The notes beneath the pieces are model-generated. The model worked only from the letters and a program-made list of their open reading frames with translations. It made no database searches and was not told the DNA's origin. Below are positions 8,819 to 16,193 of a stretch of DNA of 43,461 nucleotides, piece by piece. The DNA is from JBECKQ01 sp040235375. Lineage in GTDB: Bacteria; Planctomycetota; Phycisphaerae; UBA1845. The translations under genes and the position numbers were made by a program. Within the stretch, counting starts at the first letter, position 1, and each line of letters starts with the position of its first letter. Where the stretch lies: contig JBECKQ010000137.1 of assembly GCA_040235375.1 (NCBI GenBank), positions 1 through 43,461 on the forward strand. The letters are read 5' to 3'.

Positions 8819-9259
8819 CTAGACGCGGCCGCGGATGGCCTCGCGCAAATCCTCGTACTGCTGCCGCAACAACTGCGTGGTCATCTCGTGCAACATGCCG
8901 TTGGCCGCCAGGTCGCTCATCTCCTGCTCGATGGACATGTTCGTGCCATCGTGAAACAGGACGTTTTCGCCCGGCTTCTCCACCGGCGTCACTTGCAGAT
9001 TCCCGGCGGCATCAGTCGAGAACTGGCCGCTGCCCTTGAATTCGAGGTTCTTGCGCGGGTCGTCGCCCCGCCGCTCGAGCGCTTCGCCGAGGGCCTGCTG
9101 AAACTGGCCGTAATCCAGGTGCTTCGCCTTGTAGCCGGGCGTCGACATGTTGGCGACGTTCTCGGCGATAACGCGATGGCGGGCATGCGTGAACGACATG
9201 GTGGCCGTCAGCGCCGGCATCGCGCCGCGATTCATCAGGCTTTCAAACCAGCCGGACAT
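8819..9259 (-). CDS. flgB: Flagellar basal-body rod protein FlgB
   Basis: FlgB is a proximal rod subunit exported through the flagellar gate. The 146-residue product has the rod N-terminal motif (HRVIAENVANMSTPGYKA, about residues 27-44) and a C-terminal helix with SIEQEMSDLAANGMLHEM. The ATG at 9259 was chosen because AAGGAC lies about 9 bases upstream and because the product then begins directly with the conserved region; the open frame extends upstream to 9355 without a ribosome site and with no family similarity. It is the first structural gene after the regulator pair, and the gap of 159 bases before it probably carries its promoter. Confidence 0.95.
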   Translation of the reverse strand: MSGWFESLMNRGAMPALTATMSFTHARHRVIAENVANMSTPGYKAKHLDYGQFQQALGEALERRGDDPRKNLEFKGSGQFSTDAAGNLQVTPVEKPGENVLFHDGTNMSIEQEMSDLAANGMLHEMTTQLLRQQYEDLREAIRGRV

Positions 9260-9313
9260 AACCCGTTGTCCTTTCCACCGCGCGCTGTATGCGCGGAGCT
9301 TCGAACGGCATCT

Positions 9314-9329
9314 GGCACGCTGCATTCCA
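9314..9329 (-). promoter_or_regulatory. Possible sigma-54 (-24/-12) promoter of the flgB operon
   Basis: Read on the minus strand, the motif is TGGAATGCAGCGTGCC. The GG and GC dinucleotides have the exact spacing of the -24/-12 consensus (TGGCAC, five bases, TTGC). The -24 element keeps TGG and the -12 element keeps TGC. Transcription would begin near 9303, giving a leader of about 44 bases ahead of flgB. The gene just upstream encodes a sigma-54 activator, which makes the location sensible. The match is partial and could be chance. Confidence 0.3.
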
Positions 9330-9418
9330 TCACGTCGTATGCCCTCGTGGGACACCCGACCCGCGTTTCCTCACCGCTTCGGGAGCGCAGAGTTTGCGCG
9401 TCGCGCATTTCCTGCGCG

Positions 9419-10807
9419 TCACGGACCGACCACCAGTTCGCCACGGGCCTCTCTCGAGGCCGCCTCCTCCCGCCATTGCTTCAGCTTGAGGCCCAGCGTA
9501 CGGACACCCATTCCCAGGGCCTTCGCCGTTTTCTCACGATGGCCGTTGTACTTTGCGAGCATCTTTTCGATGAGCTTTCGCTCGGCATCCTCGAGCATCC
9601 GTCCGTAGCGCAGCTTGCCGATGTCGTCGTCGCTGGTCGTGTTGCGGACCCAGCTTTCGAGTACGTACGCCTCGACCGTATCGCCGCCGACCATTGCCGC
9701 CGCACGCTGGCAGAGATTTTCGAGCTCGCGAACGTTGCCCGGCCAGTCGTGCTCCTGAAGCAGGCGCATGGCGCCGGCGGAGAACTGCGGCGCCGCGCGG
9801 CCTTCGGCCCGCGCAATCCGTTCCATAAAGTGCCCGACAAGCTGCGGCACGTCCTCGCGGCGATCGCGAAGCGGAGGCAGCTCGATCGGCAGGACGTTGA
9901 GCCGGTAGTACAGATCCTCGCGGAACCGGCGTTTGCGCACCCACTCGGACAGGTCGCGGTTCGTCGTCGCGATGACGCGCACGTCGCCATTCCGCGTGGT
10001 GCTGCTGCCCACGCGCTCGAACTCGCCTTCCTGCAAGACGCGTAGCAGCTTGGCCTGAAGCGGCAGGGCCATCTCCGAGATTTCATCCAGCAGGAGCGTG
10101 CCGCCGTCAGCCAGCTCGAAGCGGCCTTTGCGCGTCCGGTCGGCTCCTGTGAAGGCGCCGCGCTCATGACCGAACAGTTCGCTTTCCAGCAGGTTTGCAG
10201 ACAACGCGGCGCAGTTGAGGCAGAGCATCGGCCGATCGCGCCGCGGCGATGCCTCGTGGATCGCCCACGCGACCAGCTCCTTGCCCGTGCCGGATTCGCC
10301 GGTGACGAGCACGGTCGCGAGGCTGCGGGCGATGCGATCGATCTTGATGCGCACCTGCGACATCGCGTCGCTGTCGCCGACCAGCTCGCGGCGGGCTCGC
10401 AGGTCGGAGAGCGACGTGCGTAAGGCCTCGTTCTCCCGCGACAGGCGGCCGTGCCGGATCGCCCGATCGATCTGCACCGTTATCACGTCCACGTCGAACG
10501 GTTTCTGCACGTAGTCGAACGCGCCGAGCTTCATCGCCTCGACCGCGGTCGTGACGGAGCCGTACGCGGTCATCACGATCACGGGCACGTCGCCGCCGCC
10601 CGCGCGGATTTCCCTGAGCAGGGAAACGCCGTCCATCTGCGGCATCTTCAGGTCCGTCAGGACGAGGTCGAAGCCGCCGCGAACGATCTCTTCCAGCGCC
10701 TCGGTCGGGCGCTCGAACGCGGCCACGTCGTGATCTTCGCCGCGGAGAACCTCGGTCAGCGAGTCACGCGGCAATTCCTGGTCGTCAACTACGCAGATTC
10801 GTGCCAT
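9419..10807 (-). CDS. Sigma-54-dependent response regulator (NtrC/FlgR type)
   Basis: This 462-residue activator has three domains. The receiver domain (1-120) has the acidic pair DD at 8-9, the phosphoacceptor aspartate at 52 and the conserved lysine in KPFD near 102. The AAA+ domain (about 145-375) has a Walker A loop GESGTGKE at 170-177, the sigma-54-contacting GAFTGA at 217-222, and a Walker B in GGTLLLDEI. A C-terminal Fis-type helix-turn-helix includes HREKTAKALGMGVRTLGLKL. The kinase gene overlaps its start by 19 bases. Its position before flgB, inside a flagellar cluster, suggests control of flagellar genes in the manner of FlgR or FleR; that role is inferred. Confidence 0.95.
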   Translation of the reverse strand: MARICVVDDQELPRDSLTEVLRGEDHDVAAFERPTEALEEIVRGGFDLVLTDLKMPQMDGVSLLREIRAGGGDVPVIVMTAYGSVTTAVEAMKLGAFDYVQKPFDVDVITVQIDRAIRHGRLSRENEALRTSLSDLRARRELVGDSDAMSQVRIKIDRIARSLATVLVTGESGTGKELVAWAIHEASPRRDRPMLCLNCAALSANLLESELFGHERGAFTGADRTRKGRFELADGGTLLLDEISEMALPLQAKLLRVLQEGEFERVGSSTTRNGDVRVIATTNRDLSEWVRKRRFREDLYYRLNVLPIELPPLRDRREDVPQLVGHFMERIARAEGRAAPQFSAGAMRLLQEHDWPGNVRELENLCQRAAAMVGGDTVEAYVLESWVRNTTSDDDIGKLRYGRMLEDAERKLIEKMLAKYNGHREKTAKALGMGVRTLGLKLKQWREEAASREARGELVVGP

Positions 10808-11676
10808 CGGCTGCCCTTCTTTGCTGATTCTGCCTGCTCTTCCACCTTTTCGAGCGGCAAGACGAGCGTCATGGCCGCGCCGCCGCCCTCGCGATCGGCA
10901 GCGACGACGCGCCCCCCGTGCGACTCGGCGATGCGATGCACGATCGCCAGACCCAGTCCTGTGCCGGAATCCTTTGTCGTGAAGAACGGATTGAAGATGC
11001 GATGCTTGAGGTCGTCGGCGACGCCAGGGCCGTCGTCGGCGACGGTGATACCGCAGTAGCCGTTCTCTTCAAGCACCGCCGACAGCCAAACGGTGCCACG
11101 TTCGCCCGCGGCGTCGATCGCGTTGAAAAGGAGATTCATGAGCGCTCGCTGAAGCTGCAACGGGTCCACGCGAAGGTTGAAACGGGCGACGTCCCGTGCG
11201 ACGACGAACGTAACTCCGCGGGCGGTCGCCACGGGGGCCGCCAGCTCGAGGCACTCGTCGGCCATCGCCTTCAAGTCCACCGCAGTAACGCGCGGCTCCA
11301 GCTCGCCGGCGAACGCCAGGATGTCTTCGATGATGCCGTTGAGCTTATGGGCGCCGGTGCAGATCTTCTGCGCGCGGCGCAGGCCGTCGGCGCTGTCTTT
11401 CAAGTCCTTGGCCAGCAGGTTCGCGTACAGCTGGATGCCCTGCAGCGGGTTGCGGATCTCGTGGGCGACGCCGGCGGCCATCTCCCCGAGCGCCGCCAGC
11501 CGCTCGCGCCGGGCCAGCTCCCGGTTCTTTTCGTCAAGCTGTTCGCGCAGGCGCGTCACTTCCGCGGTGAGTCGCTCGTGTGACTGCTTGAGGCGCTCCG
11601 TGACCTCGTTGTACGCGTTGATGATCGCGCCCAGTTCGCGTTCGCGTGTCGTCAATCCTGCTGCTGTAGCGGTCAT
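10789..11676 (-). CDS. Soluble histidine kinase partner of the flagellar regulator
   Basis: The 295-residue kinase has a short N-terminal coiled coil (about 15-60), an H-box AHEIRNPL with the phosphorylatable histidine at 72, an N-box (LMNLLFNAIDAA), a G1 box (VADDGPGV) and a G2 box (GTGLGLAIVH). It has no membrane helix and no PAS or other recognisable sensor domain, like FlgS of Helicobacter and Campylobacter. The ATG overlaps the stop of the FlgN-like gene (ATGA), and its 3' end overlaps the response regulator start, so the three genes are co-translated. It probably senses an assembly state of the flagellum rather than an outside signal; that is inference from the lack of a sensor and from the context. 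Confidence 0.93.
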   Translation of the reverse strand: MTATAAGLTTRERELGAIINAYNEVTERLKQSHERLTAEVTRLREQLDEKNRELARRERLAALGEMAAGVAHEIRNPLQGIQLYANLLAKDLKDSADGLRRAQKICTGAHKLNGIIEDILAFAGELEPRVTAVDLKAMADECLELAAPVATARGVTFVVARDVARFNLRVDPLQLQRALMNLLFNAIDAAGERGTVWLSAVLEENGYCGITVADDGPGVADDLKHRIFNPFFTTKDSGTGLGLAIVHRIAESHGGRVVAADREGGGAAMTLVLPLEKVEEQAESAKKGSRWHESA

Positions 11677-12149
11677 GATTCCTCGTGTGTTTGGTCAAAG
11701 TGAGCGACGTCGGCTTCGCTCGAAACACCGTAGGCCGATACCGCGCGCTTCGTACAACGCACCTTTTCCAGCTCGGTGCCAACGCGCTGTTTGCGGATGG
11801 ACAGCATCCGCGCATCCTCCTCATCCGTCGCGAGCAGCGCCGCCAGGCGCTCGTTCACCTGACTGACAAGCGTGCGAGCGCGCTGGCGATCTTCAGGCGC
11901 GAGCGAATCGCGGACCTCGTCCCACTGCGCCCGCAAGGGCGTCATGCGACCGTTGAGCTCCGTCAGCTCGGCGGTCAGCTTCTGCCGTTGCGCAAGCAGC
12001 TTGAGCAGCGGCGAGGTGTCCTCTTCTGCGATCAGCCGGCGCTGCCGTCTGGCCAGCGCGGTGAGCTCGTCGTAAAGCTGAACCTGCCGCAGCAGCAGCC
12101 CAAGCAGCTCACGTGCTTCGGCCTCGGATGGTTTTGGGGTCCGATTCAT
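11673..12149 (-). CDS. FlgN-like flagellar chaperone (all-helical)
   Basis: The 158-residue product is predicted to be almost wholly helical, with heptad-like segments (VQLYDELTALARRQRRLI, then a long run around residues 40-110). This agrees in length and build with FlgN, the chaperone for hook-filament junction proteins FlgK and FlgL. The ATG at 12149 has GAGGAAGG a few bases upstream and was preferred over an upstream in-frame start that would run into the TPR gene. It ends in a 4-base overlap with the kinase gene. FlgN sequences diverge strongly, so this is an assignment by build and location. Confidence 0.6.
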   Translation of the reverse strand: MNRTPKPSEAEARELLGLLLRQVQLYDELTALARRQRRLIAEEDTSPLLKLLAQRQKLTAELTELNGRMTPLRAQWDEVRDSLAPEDRQRARTLVSQVNERLAALLATDEEDARMLSIRKQRVGTELEKVRCTKRAVSAYGVSSEADVAHFDQTHEES

Positions 12150-12175
12150 TCCGCCTTCCTCTTTGATTCGAGGGC

Positions 12176-14563
12176 CTATTGCTCGACCAGGATTTCGCCG
12201 ACCCAGTCGAAGTAACGCTTCCAGTTCGCCCGGGAGTCGAAGCGCCCGCCCGAAGTGAACGCTTCCGCGGGCATCCGATCCACCAGGTATTGCGCGCGGC
12301 GCAAGGCGGCGCGGGCGTCGTCCTCCCGCCCGAGGAACACCAGGCAGTTGATCACCTGCACGTACGCTCCCAGGGCTACCGGCGAGTCCTTGTAGATCCA
12401 CGCGGCCCGCTCGTAGAGCGCCAGCGCCTCGGTGTATTGGTCGAGCTCGAACAGGCACGCCGCCTCGTACAGGCGAGCGTCCTGGAGGTACATGCGATTC
12501 GCCTCGCTCAGCGTGGCTTTGTCGCGGCTTTCGAGTAGCTTTACCAGTGCCAGAAACCGGTCAGCGGCCTCGTGCAGGCGATTGATCCTCTCGGCGCGCA
12601 TCCGCTTTCGCTCGCCCACGAATTCCGGCTGGAGAAGCTCGTCCTTGATGGCCATCGCGCTCTGGCGGTATGCGTCCGCCGCCAGGAACATCGCCTTGGG
12701 CACGCGACGATCGTCGGAGTACTTCTCCAGCGCCTCGTCGAGGATGGGAATGGCCTTCTCGTATTCGCCGCGACGGTGATGGAGGTCGCCGAGCAAGAAC
12801 ATCGCGTCGCGATACTCCGGCGCCTCCGGCGTGAAGATCTCGGAATCCTGCACGACCTCGAGCAGTGCCCTCTCCGCCAGATTCTCGCTGTCGCCGCCGA
12901 GGGCCATGTAGCATTCGGCCAGCGGAATGAGCGACGCATTCGCCTGGGGCGATCGGGGATACCGGGCGTAGTTCCGCTGGTATGCGTCGATCGCCTCTTC
13001 GTATCGGCCGAGAGCTTGCAGGGATTGTCCCAACCGCAGCAGAAGCCGCGGAATGACATCGGCATCCGGCCGATCGCGCACGAACGCCTGCAACACCTCG
13101 ATCGTTCGTTCGTAGTCGCCGCCCTCGTCGAACAGACCGGCCGCCGCCCACATCGCGTCGGCCGACAGCGACTCGTTCAACGTGTTGATCCGCGCGATTC
13201 GCGCCAACGTCTCGCCCGCCTCGTCGAAGAGCGAACGAGCCCGCACGAGCAGTTCGGACCGCTGCGTTTCGTCCTCCTTTTCGAGCGCGTCGGCCTTCTT
13301 GACGCACTCGCGCGCCACCGCCGCCTGCAAATCGCCCAGCCGTTGCAGATACTGCGTGAGCAGATCGACGTTCTCGTCCGCCACGAGCGAGGTCGCCAGG
13401 CGCATGTACTCCAGCGCCGTGTCTGTCAGGTCCTCGTGCCGGCATCGATCAGCCGCGACCGTGAGCGACGTGCGGATGACCTCGGGGTTGGCGTGCTCGT
13501 TCGGCCGAACGGACTGGAGATCGTCGATCGCCTGCTTATACGCGCCGAGCGATTCGTCATAGCGCTGGAGGTACGTCAGCGCTTCGCCCATTCCGATCCT
13601 GCTCGCAACGATGTACACAGGATCGACCCGGCTGGCGATCACGTCGCGGAAGATGGCCAGCGCTTCTTCCGGCCGCTGGGCCCGCCCGTCGTACATGACG
13701 ACCTTGCCGAGCAACCAGCCCGCCCTGGAATACACTGGGTCGCTGACCGCGACGCCGTTGAGCAGTTCGCGCAGCTCGCGCTCCGCCAGGTCGTAGCGTT
13801 CGCTGCCCCACAGCGCCAGGGCCGTCAGATAGGAGTATTCCTCCGCCAGCGGGCCGCTCTCGAACTGGTCCTCGTACTGCGCGAGGAAGTCAGCGGCCGC
13901 GCTCCAGCCATCCTCTGTCGCCACGGTCTCCACGCGCTTCGCCAGTGCCCAGATCAGTTCCCGCGGATCGTCTTTGGCGTCTGCGATGTAGGACTCAACG
14001 AGCCCGTCGATCGTCTCGGGCGGCTCGCGCAGTGGATACTCGCTCAGCTCGATCACGCGCCGCCGATAGGACAACGCCGGCGGCTCGGCCGCTTTCTGCG
14101 CTAGCTCGTACTGCCGAACGGCCACCCGGTACTGTCCCAGCGCCTCGTAGCTCGCCGCAATCCGGGCATGATCCGGGGCGGTGAGTAACGCTCCCTCGCT
14201 CTGCGCCTTGTCGTAGAAATCGATGATGCTGCCGGCCGCAGCCTTGCTGCGATCGTCGATGCGCGCCATTTCGCCCGATTCCGCCCGGGCGCGCAGCAGG
14301 CGCAGCCTCGCGCGATCCGCCGGCGAAACGTCCTTCCATCCGAGGAGCATCTCGGTGCGATCGATTGCAGGCACGTACATTCCGCCGTGGATCAGCTTCT
14401 CGATCGTTTCGATGTGCTGGGCGACGCTGATTTTTCGCTGCGGCGATTTGACATGCGCCACAGCCGTCGCCAGCAGCAGAACCGACAGGATGAGCGCCGG
14501 AATCTGCCACTTGCCGGCGACACGCTGCCATACGGCGATAGGGTCCGTTGAGATGCCGCTCAT
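12176..14563 (-). CDS. Membrane-anchored tetratricopeptide-repeat protein
   Basis: The 795-residue protein has a single N-terminal membrane helix (about residues 20-38) with the bulk outside the cytoplasm or facing the membrane. It then has many degenerate TPR helices, recognisable from spaced patterns such as ALGRYEEAIDAYQRNYARYP, RRGEYEKAIPILDEALEKY and FELDQYTEALALYERAAWIY. TPR arrays make protein-protein contacts, and similar proteins are common in planctomycetes. It is the first gene of the minus-strand flagellar block, 26 bases before the FlgN-like gene. A link with envelope assembly of the motor is possible but not shown. No catalytic motif is seen. Confidence 0.85.
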   Translation of the reverse strand: MSGISTDPIAVWQRVAGKWQIPALILSVLLLATAVAHVKSPQRKISVAQHIETIEKLIHGGMYVPAIDRTEMLLGWKDVSPADRARLRLLRARAESGEMARIDDRSKAAAGSIIDFYDKAQSEGALLTAPDHARIAASYEALGQYRVAVRQYELAQKAAEPPALSYRRRVIELSEYPLREPPETIDGLVESYIADAKDDPRELIWALAKRVETVATEDGWSAAADFLAQYEDQFESGPLAEEYSYLTALALWGSERYDLAERELRELLNGVAVSDPVYSRAGWLLGKVVMYDGRAQRPEEALAIFRDVIASRVDPVYIVASRIGMGEALTYLQRYDESLGAYKQAIDDLQSVRPNEHANPEVIRTSLTVAADRCRHEDLTDTALEYMRLATSLVADENVDLLTQYLQRLGDLQAAVARECVKKADALEKEDETQRSELLVRARSLFDEAGETLARIARINTLNESLSADAMWAAAGLFDEGGDYERTIEVLQAFVRDRPDADVIPRLLLRLGQSLQALGRYEEAIDAYQRNYARYPRSPQANASLIPLAECYMALGGDSENLAERALLEVVQDSEIFTPEAPEYRDAMFLLGDLHHRRGEYEKAIPILDEALEKYSDDRRVPKAMFLAADAYRQSAMAIKDELLQPEFVGERKRMRAERINRLHEAADRFLALVKLLESRDKATLSEANRMYLQDARLYEAACLFELDQYTEALALYERAAWIYKDSPVALGAYVQVINCLVFLGREDDARAALRRAQYLVDRMPAEAFTSGGRFDSRANWKRYFDWVGEILVEQ

Positions 14564-14909
14564 CCTGAGCCTCTGGGACGCGTACTCGCTTCCTGCTCAC
14601 GCGTGGCCGGTCCGATCGCAATCGCACAATCGTCCGGCCATCCTTCACGGCAATGACTTTTCGGCAGAAATTGCCGATCGGCTTTACCGCGATCGTCGCG
14701 CTGAACTGCGTTTACTTACGAGCACGGATGAGCATCATCCTCGGCGCCTCTGCGTATCCGACTTGGCAGGTGCATCCGCGGTCGGCGGATGCGCGCTGCA
14801 GGCTTCTCGACGAGAGTACGGTGGCGCATGTACGGGCACGCAGTTTTTGCGCACGCTGCGCGCACAACATGCCGCATCGCCTGTGAGACGTGGTGGATTA
14901 TCGGACTGA
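14564..14909. other. Intergenic region upstream of the flagellar block
   Basis: This 346-base stretch separates the TPR gene (minus strand, starting at 14563) from the 3' end of the LysM gene. It should contain the promoter of the first flagellar genes, but I see no convincing sigma-70 or sigma-54 site. The only sigma-54-like spacing, at 14859-14874, lacks a proper -12 element. A short plus-strand frame at 14653-14886 has no ribosome site and no recognisable protein character. No RNA gene or repeat was seen. Confidence 0.5.
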
Positions 14910-15941
14910 TTAGGACTTCGACTGTTTGCCCGACTTCGACTCCGGAATCTTCAGGACCATGCCCGGTCGGAGCTTCGTCGGATCGCCGCGAACCACATCC
15001 TTGTTCAGCTCGAACAGTTCGTTCCAACGGGCCCCGGAGCCGAGGAACCGGTCTGCCAGCCGCCAGAACGTGTCGTTGTCCTGAACGACGTACGTACGGC
15101 CGGACGCGGTTGCCTGGCTCGTCTCGCGACTGGTGCCGATCTCCCACGACTGCCCGGCGCCGTCTGGTAGCGGCGGGATCTTGATCCGCGTGCCGGGTTT
15201 CATGTCCGTCGGATCGGTCACCTGTGGGTTCGCATCGACCAGCAGCTTTGCATACCGCTGACTGCCGTAGAAAACCTCGGCCAGGATCGCGAACGTATCG
15301 CCCTGCTGGACAATGTAGGTTTCCGTCGCCGGCGCGGAGGGCACCGCCGGGGACGGCTGCCCAGTTGTTTCAGTGGCGTCCGGCGCCGTGACCGGCTCGG
15401 CTGGGGGTGGCGTATCCGCCGCGGCGGGCCGTCGCGCCGTAAGCTCCTCGGTCCGTGCCGGCGGATCCGTCTCGGGGGCCTTGGCAACAATGGGCTCGTC
15501 CGCCGTTTCATGCCGCTGGGGCGGTATGCTGACGACCGGCGTCTCCTTCGTCCCACCCCGAGCCGCCGTCTCCTTGGCCGGCTCGACGGCCGGCCGGCTC
15601 GGACCGGTCCGATGTCTCGGGGGACTGATTCGTGGGGATGGTTCTGTCCGGTGTGCGAGCGGCGAGCTCTGGCTGCGATCCGTTACGGAGGGCGTCCGCC
15701 GGGCATGGGTCCGGCGCGTTCCCGCGGCTCGGTCCTTGTCACTGCCCGCTGGCTTTGGCGCAGACGGAGGCGCCTTGCCTGCCTGGCTCGATGCGGCGCT
15801 GTTCGCGTCGCCGAGCGGAATTGACTTCTCCTTCTCCCCGCCGCCGAGGTAATACCAGCCGACGACGACCACTACGATCAACGAGAGCACGAGTCCGGCC
15901 TTCACATCCTTGCGCATGGCACGATCCTTCGTCTCAGCCAC
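14910..15941 (-). CDS. Membrane-anchored protein with two LysM domains
   Basis: The 343-residue protein has a short cytoplasmic start, one membrane helix (about residues 14-28, rich in V and I), a long Pro/Thr/Arg-rich linker (30-200) and two C-terminal LysM modules. The first begins TYIVQQGDTFAILAEVFYG and the second TYVVQDNDTFWRLADRFLG; each is about 50 residues and ends in a PGxxxKIP pattern. LysM modules bind N-acetylglucosamine-containing glycans such as peptidoglycan, so it is probably an envelope anchor or spacer. The start at 15941 is uncertain; an internal ATG at 15917 is equally possible. No catalytic domain is present. Confidence 0.88.
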   Translation of the reverse strand: MAETKDRAMRKDVKAGLVLSLIVVVVVGWYYLGGGEKEKSIPLGDANSAASSQAGKAPPSAPKPAGSDKDRAAGTRRTHARRTPSVTDRSQSSPLAHRTEPSPRISPPRHRTGPSRPAVEPAKETAARGGTKETPVVSIPPQRHETADEPIVAKAPETDPPARTEELTARRPAAADTPPPAEPVTAPDATETTGQPSPAVPSAPATETYIVQQGDTFAILAEVFYGSQRYAKLLVDANPQVTDPTDMKPGTRIKIPPLPDGAGQSWEIGTSRETSQATASGRTYVVQDNDTFWRLADRFLGSGARWNELFELNKDVVRGDPTKLRPGMVLKIPESKSGKQSKS

Positions 15942-16121
15942 GGGCCTTTTCTTGTCAGGGTCGCCTTCGGCAGCACGCAGTCCGGGCTGGAGATTGAACG
16001 CCGCCGAAGTGAACGCGACCGCGCCGCGTATCCGGGGCGATCGTAATCCCGCGCCGCGGCAGGGTCAAGGAAATCCCGCCGATGCGATGGTTGCGACGTC
16101 GTTCGTGCGGCGCCGATACGC

Positions 16122-16179
16122 CAGGCGGCCGGCGCGCCTCGATCTTACAAGACGCGCCGGCCGCCTGTGATTTTCACAG
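16122..16179 (-). terminator. Overlapping strong hairpins after secDF
   Basis: A perfect 15-base stem (16122-16136 with 16153-16167, 16-base loop) is almost all G and C. A second hairpin (16165-16179, CTGTGA/TCACAG with a TTT loop) shares bases with it, so the two cannot form fully together. Both lie just after the secDF stop and would form in its transcript. There is no run of T after the stem, so this is a structured 3' end or a Rho-type stop site rather than a classic intrinsic terminator. Confidence 0.5.
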
Positions 16180-16193
16180 CGGCCGCCTGCGGA

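Noticed and set aside
14859..14874. Sigma-54-like spacing upstream of the TPR gene
   Set aside because: The -24 half is fair (GGCAT) but the -12 half lacks TTGC, and it lies about 300 bases from the gene.
14653..14886. 77-codon plus-strand frame
   Set aside because: No ribosome site, no hydrophobic or family pattern, and it lies in the presumed promoter region of the flagellar block.
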